The position numbers were made by a program, and so were the translations under genes. The notes under the pieces were generated by a model that saw only the letters and a list, made by a program, of their open reading frames with translations, was not told where the DNA came from and ran no database searches. From Symsagittifera roscoffensis (Eukaryota > Xenacoelomorpha > Acoela > Convolutidae), in NCBI RefSeq assembly GCF_963678635.1, contig NC_087070.1, positions 47,413,467 to 47,477,466 on the forward strand: 64,000 nt of DNA, given 5' to 3'. This document shows positions 58,587 to 64,000 of this stretch, piece after piece. The stretch's first letter is position 1; each line of letters begins with the position of its first letter.

Positions 58587-59764
58587 CTAAATATAGCCAC
58601 CAGACAATTGGAAAAGTGTCAATAAACGCAAGGAAACCGAAAAAGTTGAATGGCTTCTAAAAAATCTACTTTCGAATTTCAACAAAAAAAAATACATGGA
58701 AAACAGAACATGATTGACAAGAACAAAATAAACCAAATCGAGAAAACTCCATTAGTAGGTAAATTTTTCATTCCGCTGGAAATCTAAAATATAAAATCCA
58801 CTTATGAGACTAGAAGTCGTTCACGTTTTTTTGCGCCATTAGAAGTTTTGTTAATGGAGAGCAAATTAACCTTCCTTTTAGCACACATCAAAAGTCAAGC
58901 CACGAAAAATTTTCAAAAAAAAAGAGAAAAAAATGAATCCAACAGCTTTCCAATAGTGGTTAAATCATGATGGAGATCAGAAGCACAAAACTTACCATCA
59001 AGTAACTGAATCCGGTCCATAATGAACCCCAGCCCCTCGGACATTCAGGGTACTCCTTATTTTGACTATGCACTGCAAAGACCGGCTTGGGCGCCTCACA
59101 TACTGTACATCTACTGATGTAATCGGTCATTGACCCCACGTCAATGGACTGACTAGTCGGTATCGACTGCTCAGATCTCAGCCAGTAAGTGAAATCATTT
59201 CGCAAGGCCACATTGCACTTTTTGTTCACGTCACAGCTCATAAACAGGATAGGCTGTAGTTTGTTCAGACAACTTCCGGGCGACCCTAGATCTTGTCCGT
59301 ACGATTTTCCGTTGCCCTGAAAAAATTCAGATATATCATGACAGAAGCAATGGAGGTTAGTATCTGCTTCGGCTGTTACATTAAAGCCGCAAACTTTAAT
59401 TGTCGTTTAAGATCAAAACAAATGTAGGTTTAACACAGAACGGATCAGTAATAACATTGGTTTATTGAACTAAAATATGTTTGAAACTTTATTGCACCAA
59501 GTGATCTGAAAACATGATAACTAAAACAGCAACATTTCGACCAACTGTTTGAAAAATATCTCTCGTGGAAGAAATAAAGAACCATTCCTGCCTGAATATA
59601 TAAAATTGAGTATCCTGAGTATATCTGGTTAGTTCCAGTGGGGCACACTGGGTCAATTGTGGTCTGACTGTGTCTGGTGAGAAGAAACCCACTTATCGAA
59701 CTCTGCAACCCTGGCGGACCTGGTAAGCCACGCATTCCAGAAGAACCAGGAGGACCCAGGGGAC
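58332..59764 (-). CDS. Collagen type IV alpha chain, C-terminal NC1 exons
   Basis: Minus-strand exons 59764-59592, 59316-58996 and 58586-58332. The first begins with a split Gly codon and Gly-X-Y triplets ([19 protein letters not shown]), then enters the NC1 domain at [12 protein letters not shown]. The two NC1 halves show [18 protein letters not shown] and [16 protein letters not shown], each with six cysteines, 12 in all, ending SRCRVCIKL and TAA. NC1 drives trimer and network assembly of basement-membrane collagen. Upstream triple-helix exons are not in the window: 59765 to about 60390 shows no Gly-X-Y, and a retroelement follows. Length and cysteine spacing are normal. Confidence 0.95.
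58996..59316 (-). CDS. Collagen IV exon: middle of NC1
   Basis: 321 nt, phase 0 at both ends. Acceptor TTTTTTCAG|GGCAACGG, donor ATG|GTAAGT. It contains [33 protein letters not shown] and [11 protein letters not shown], all hallmark NC1 motifs. Confidence 0.95.
59592..59764 (-). CDS. Collagen IV exon: end of triple helix, NC1 start
   Basis: Acceptor GGTTATAG|GTCCCC leaves a phase-1 split Gly codon, typical of this family. The last codons are ILYIQ. The base after CAG starts GCAGGA, not GT; the nearest GT would add three residues (AGM) before the conserved junction. See the finding on the GC-AG intron. Confidence 0.9.
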
Positions 59765-60389
59765 CTATAACCAAAAAGCTACGGTTACAATTGCTACACA
59801 AACAGACAGCAGATATTTGGAAAAGAATCACTGAGCGCAATGGACCGAAAAAAATAATCGATTTTTTAAAAGAAATTTGAAATTTCCAGTTTCAAATAAA
59901 AAATAAATCAAACTAAAGATATTTGATATTCCAGAATGTTTTGAGGAAACTAACCCAATTTGAAAAAATCAGAATTTCTCGCGAAATCTTTTTCTTGAAA
60001 AAAAAAACGAAAACAAAAACTGCACGACCTAAAAAAGTGTTTTCAATTCGTTCATTGAAGCTTAATAAAACATTTAATAGAAGTGCAATCTTAATTCAAC
60101 CTAAATAACGAGTAAACCTTCTTTCCAAATTTGAAATATTGCTCTCCATGGGAACTTATACAAGATCATTTGCTCGCATTAGAAAATTTTTCGTTAATGC
60201 TTTTCATTTTTTCGCTTTTTGGGTTTATACTTTGATGAGATCAAAAACTCGGCATTCACTTAAATAAAAATACACATCCCAAATGAATTTCATGATTCTA
60301 TCACAAAACGATTTTGAATGATAACATTACTTCTTCGGCTCATTATTACTTCGACGAGATGATCCATTTTTGAATCCATTTAAACCCTA
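59765..60389. other. Collagen IV intron sequence
   Basis: AT-rich. No Gly-X-Y coding on the minus strand. It ends where the gypsy-type element appears to start. Confidence 0.4.
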
Positions 60390-60753
60390 TGTGATGATTA
60401 GTGCGTAGCAGCACATATTAGCCTATTCTAACTTACCCTACTCCATATAATCCTATGCCATTTTAAGATTGGACATAATCACAATTAACTAAGTTTATTC
60501 GCAATTTCACAGGTTTTAAAGTAAAACTACGTAAGACAGTGTTGTGATTTGTTTTTAGCAGTTTTAAATGACCTTCGGTATTTAATTAAATACCAGTTAA
60601 CTTAGTTCGATACGACCACCGGTCGATCGTAGAGTGTTCGTTCCGCTGTCCTTTTAGAACGTTTTAAATTAACACACACTATTTTATCCGCTTTACCTTT
60701 TTAGGTATTTGTACATTAGTTGTACATAGCTCGTAGTATTAGAAGACTTTAAT

Positions 60754-61745
60754 ATGGCGCAGTCTAATGATTCGAACGTGCGTGGAATCCCCCCTTCTGG
60801 CCTAACCACACCTTAGAACCACCGCATGCCTGGACCCAATGGAGCGACCAATTTCAATTGGCGATTATTGCAAAGGAAAATCTGGACATAGAGAGCCTAC
60901 ACGGACCAGAAGTTCCAGAAACGCAAATCCCCATTTTGGAACAAGATACAGGAAGCGAGTCGGACACGCAGCAGAGAGACGAGGAACAGAAACGCAATGA
61001 ATCAGTACAAAGCCGCCGAAAAAAAGCGGATCAACGAGGAGAAAAAGAAATTTAACGGAATGAGACAGAGGATGCGGATAAGAAACTGCGCTCAATTTTA
61101 TTCCTAGCCCTAGGGAGCGAAGGAAAAGGAGTCTTCACGCAAAAGAACCCGAGGGTCAAGATTTTAGCAATCTCCTTCACAGAGTTCTGGACCTTACTTG
61201 ATGCAGCATGCAACAAATCGCCCAACTTAACGTACGAGAGGTATAAATTACTCAACCGCAAACAGAAAGACCGGGAACCCTATAAGCAATTCTGGGGAGC
61301 TCTAACGGACTTGGCGAGTACGTGTAATATAGAGGAAAATGACGAGGCGGAATGGATAAGGGATGTTTTCATTTGCAACATGAGAAAGACAGACACCCAA
61401 AGGAAAGTACTTTCAGCCACAATAAGTCCGACAGAAGCACATAACCAAGCCTTGATTGATGAAAAGGGATATTTTAATCACCAAAAAATGACAAATTTGG
61501 CACGATCATCGACCATTGGTACAACTTTTAAATCTTTTAACAATTATAATCAGATTAAGAAGGAACCAAGCCTCAATATAGAACGTAGCAACACGTGCAT
61601 GAAATGTGGGAATCCATTTACGAAAGGGCACCTAAACGTATGCCCAGCGAAGGACTTAACTTTTAAAAATTACAAAAGTCACATCGCCAAATTATGTAAA
61701 TCCCGTAACAAAGGACCCACTGTAAATACTGTAAGTGATAATTAG
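60754..61745 (+). pseudogene. Gypsy (mag-like) gag, broken
   Basis: ATG at 60754 overlaps the PBS. A shift occurs in the C run at about 60790; the frame then continues with PPHAWTQWSDQFQLAI, typical of mag-type Gag starts. TAA at 61053-61055 is in frame, after which coding continues to TAG 61743-61745. The zinc-knuckle region has CMKCGNPFTKGHLNVC, but the second knuckle has lost its first two cysteines (only HIAKLC remains). Confidence 0.8.
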
Positions 61746-62234
61746 GTAAATACTGAGCATTGTACATACGTCTCTCCGGAAAGCTCGTGGGGCGAAAATC
61801 AAGAATCGTGTGACGTGATAAACGCCTGGAACGAATACGGGCAGAGCGACGATGACTACTTCTCAGTACTGAGCGTGAGAACAATTTACGATAAAAACGG
61901 ACTTGAAAGTAAAAAACTTCTGCAACATAAGCCTGGTTTGGGAGATGATTGTAAATATGAACATACCAGTAGACTCAGCAAGCCCTGTAAGTTTTTTAAA
62001 ACAAAACGTGTTGCACGAGATCAAACTAAGATACCCGAACCTAAAAATAACCCAGTGGAGAAGCGGATTAAAGACTTGTGTTGTGGCTTTACTGACGCTA
62101 CGATCAACATCTTAGGAAAAATCATCGTGAGGACACAATCCAATGGGTGGATCAGCGAAGAAACACAGTTCTTCATAACAGGTGGCCATGAACGAATTGA
62201 CAATCTACCCAAGTTAGGCATAGAAGTGACCTAG
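61746..62234 (+). pseudogene. Gypsy (mag-like) protease, frameshifted
   Basis: The active site is read in another frame as NIPVDSASPVSFL (about 61955), a DSA-type aspartic protease motif. The flanks return to the gag frame (QSNGWISEETQFFITGG) up to TAG 62232-62234. At least two indels are needed. Confidence 0.7.
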
Positions 62235-63092
62235 AAGAAATGCCCCCGGCCTATCTGCATGGTCAACCAACCACCATTTGAGAGTAAGTGCATAAATCGG
62301 CATTCTTTTAATGACGAAATCTTTAGCGAGTTCAAAGAATTATTCACCAGAGTGGGGAAAATACCCAACAACCACAAAGTAACCCATTTTCACATACCAT
62401 ACAAACCAGTACAAGCAAAAGGGAGAAGAGTTCCCCTTCACTTACTCGCAGGGGTAAATGAAGAACTGAAAAGAATGGATACGGAAGGTCACATAATAAA
62501 ACTAGAAAAGTGCGACGAAGATTGCTTTATCAGCCCAATGTTGATTACACGGAAGAAAGACGGTTCAATTAAATTGGCATTAGATTCTAAATTATTAAAC
62601 GATCAGATTTTAAAAAATAAGTACCAAATGCCAAATATTCACGAACTCATAGACAACGTGGCCCTACAATTTTCAGAGAAATCTAACGGACAAGTTTGGT
62701 TCAGCAACTTAGATCTGAAAAACGCTTACAGTCAACTCAAATTGTGCGACCAAATGAGCAAACAGTGTAATTTTAGTATAGTAGGTGGTGAAACAACTGG
62801 AACGTATTGATTTTTAACTGGATTTTATGGATTGGGAGACATGCCCAACGAATTCCAACGGGTCATGGACTCACTTTTAAAGAACATACCGTTCACAACC
62901 TGTTATATAGACGACATTCTGGTAGCTTCCAGGGGATCGTTGGAAGAACATAAAGCAATAGTCTATAAAGTTTTAACAATCCTAGATAAGAACAGTTTGG
63001 CGGTGAAATGGGGGAAGTGTGCATTTTTCAAATCAGAAATAGAATGGCTAGGCTTCAAAATCTCCGGCGAGGGAGTACAACCTAGTCGGTAA
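62235..63092 (+). pseudogene. Gypsy (mag-like) reverse transcriptase, one stop
   Basis: RT fingers and palm: VTHFHIPYKPVQ, ISPMLITRKKDGSIKLALD, FSNLDLKNAYSQLKL, and the catalytic CYIDDILVASRGS (about 62900). TGA at 62808-62810 stands where Arg is expected in the GTYRF-like motif; CGA to TGA fits CpG decay. The frame shifts again near 63080. Confidence 0.88.
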
Positions 63093-64000
63093 AGCAGACG
63101 CCATTAAGAATTTACCAATCCCTAAGAACATTTCGGAACTGCGATCGTTCTTCGGCTCGATAAATCAGTATGTGAAATTCGGCCCGAGTTTATCTACCCT
63201 AAGCTCTCCATTACGTCCCCTACTGAATAAAAAAACTGCATATAAATAGGATAAAATTCATTCTTCAGCCTTCGAAAAACTAAAATCCGAAATTGTAAAT
63301 ATCACAGAAAACAGCCACTTCGACAAAAAAGAAAAAACTATGTTGAAAACGGACGCTTCGCACAGCGGACTAGGTGTGACTCTAGAACAGTTACAAGGGG
63401 ACCAGAGGAAAACGATTGCTTTCGCCTCAAGATTTTTGAATAATCATGAAATGAAGTATTCCACGAATGAATTAGAGTACTGGGCGTAGTATGGGCCTCT
63501 AAAAATTTCAGGAATTTCCTCTAAGGGACAGAATTCCAAATCGTAACGGATCTTAAAGCCCTACTTTCCGCATTTTCGGCAAACCACGGGAATAATACCA
63601 TGCATAGCCGACTGACCCGCTGGGTAAACAGACTATTTCCTTTCAATTTTAAAACATCCCATATACCAGGAAAAAATATGAGTTTTACCGATCTTTATCA
63701 AGATTACCTTCGGGCAAAGTCCTCCCAAATTCTTATTATGACGAAGAATTTGTAGTCGCTTCAATCGACAAAATTCAGAACATCAGATTTAATAGAACAC
63801 ACCTTAACTCTTTAGATGTAAATATTGTAGATAGACGGCCGGTCGCTGTAAATACTAATACTCTCGTTAATAGTAATATCCCGTCGGGAGTAGAAAATTC
63901 AAGCGACGTGATTGGTCAAGATTTTTCAAATAGCTCTTTAGCTAATTTGAAACTCCAAATTATTGTCGCTATTATATTTTGTATTGCTCGGTCAATAAAA
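63093..64000 (+). pseudogene. Gypsy (mag-like) RT end, RNase H and linker
   Basis: Connection domain (ELRSFFGSINQYVKFGP), RNase H with LKTDASHSGLGVTLEQ, IAFASRFLN and STNELEYWA, interrupted by TAG at about 63248 and 63488 and by shifts. Then SFTD and SYYDEEFVVASID, the usual linker to integrase, which lies beyond the window. Confidence 0.8.

Larger units (their letters stand above)
60390..64000 (+). mobile_element. Decayed Ty3/gypsy (mag-like) element, right end outside
   Basis: A tentative 5' LTR (about 60390-60753) is followed by PBS-like TGGCGCAGTC at 60755-60764, gag, protease, RT and RNase H. The window ends in the RNase H-integrase linker. Reading frames are broken by several stops and shifts. 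It is in opposite orientation to collagen IV and lies upstream of its NC1 exons. Confidence 0.85.

Noticed and set aside
1-64000. CRISPR array, operon or other prokaryotic system
   Set aside because: No regularly spaced repeats, operons or Shine-Dalgarno sites; introns and metazoan protein domains show animal DNA.

Overview
The window is AT-rich animal nuclear DNA with low gene density and many transposable elements. Two things make it metazoan: a type IV collagen C-terminal (NC1) domain split over three exons, and a second spliced gene on the same strand that reads as a fibroblast-growth-factor-like (beta-trefoil) secreted protein. BEL/Pao and Ty3/gypsy elements, short introns and repeated MITEs suggest an invertebrate. 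I cannot name the phylum from the sequence alone.

Layout. 1-6658 is a degraded BEL/Pao retrotransposon on the plus strand, followed by a tRNA-derived SINE-like unit. 7150-19503 is a minus-strand Ty3/gypsy array with the order LTR fragment, internal region A, LTR, internal region B, LTR. It has ~2.4 kb LTRs and encodes gag, protease and integrase but no reverse transcriptase or RNase H. 19504-25100 is mostly non-coding, with a 236-codon ORF of unknown function. 25104-32947 holds the FGF-like gene on the minus strand (five candidate exons). Its introns carry non-autonomous DNA transposons (three hAT-type MITEs lie in or near it, each with a perfect 8-bp target duplication), a 0.5 kb foldback and a tetranucleotide microsatellite. 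33000-51500 is gene-poor and full of inverted-repeat families. 51527-56752 is a 2.6 kb near-identical tandem duplication that doubles two C-terminal coding exons of an unrecognised minus-strand protein. 58332-59764 holds the last three exons of collagen IV on the minus strand. 60390-64000 is a decayed Ty3/gypsy element of mag-like type on the plus strand, running off the window and sitting upstream of the collagen exons, possibly inside a collagen intron.

The points I rate highest are: the RT-less gag-PR-IN element present in two LTR-sharing copies, with a canonical -1 slippery heptamer between gag and pol; the FGF-like gene with a Ser/Thr/Pro-rich insertion; the apparent GC-AG intron and missing sulfilimine residues in the collagen NC1; and the 2.6 kb duplication. 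Splice models were made by eye from acceptor/donor sequence and phase agreement. No search or alignment was run.
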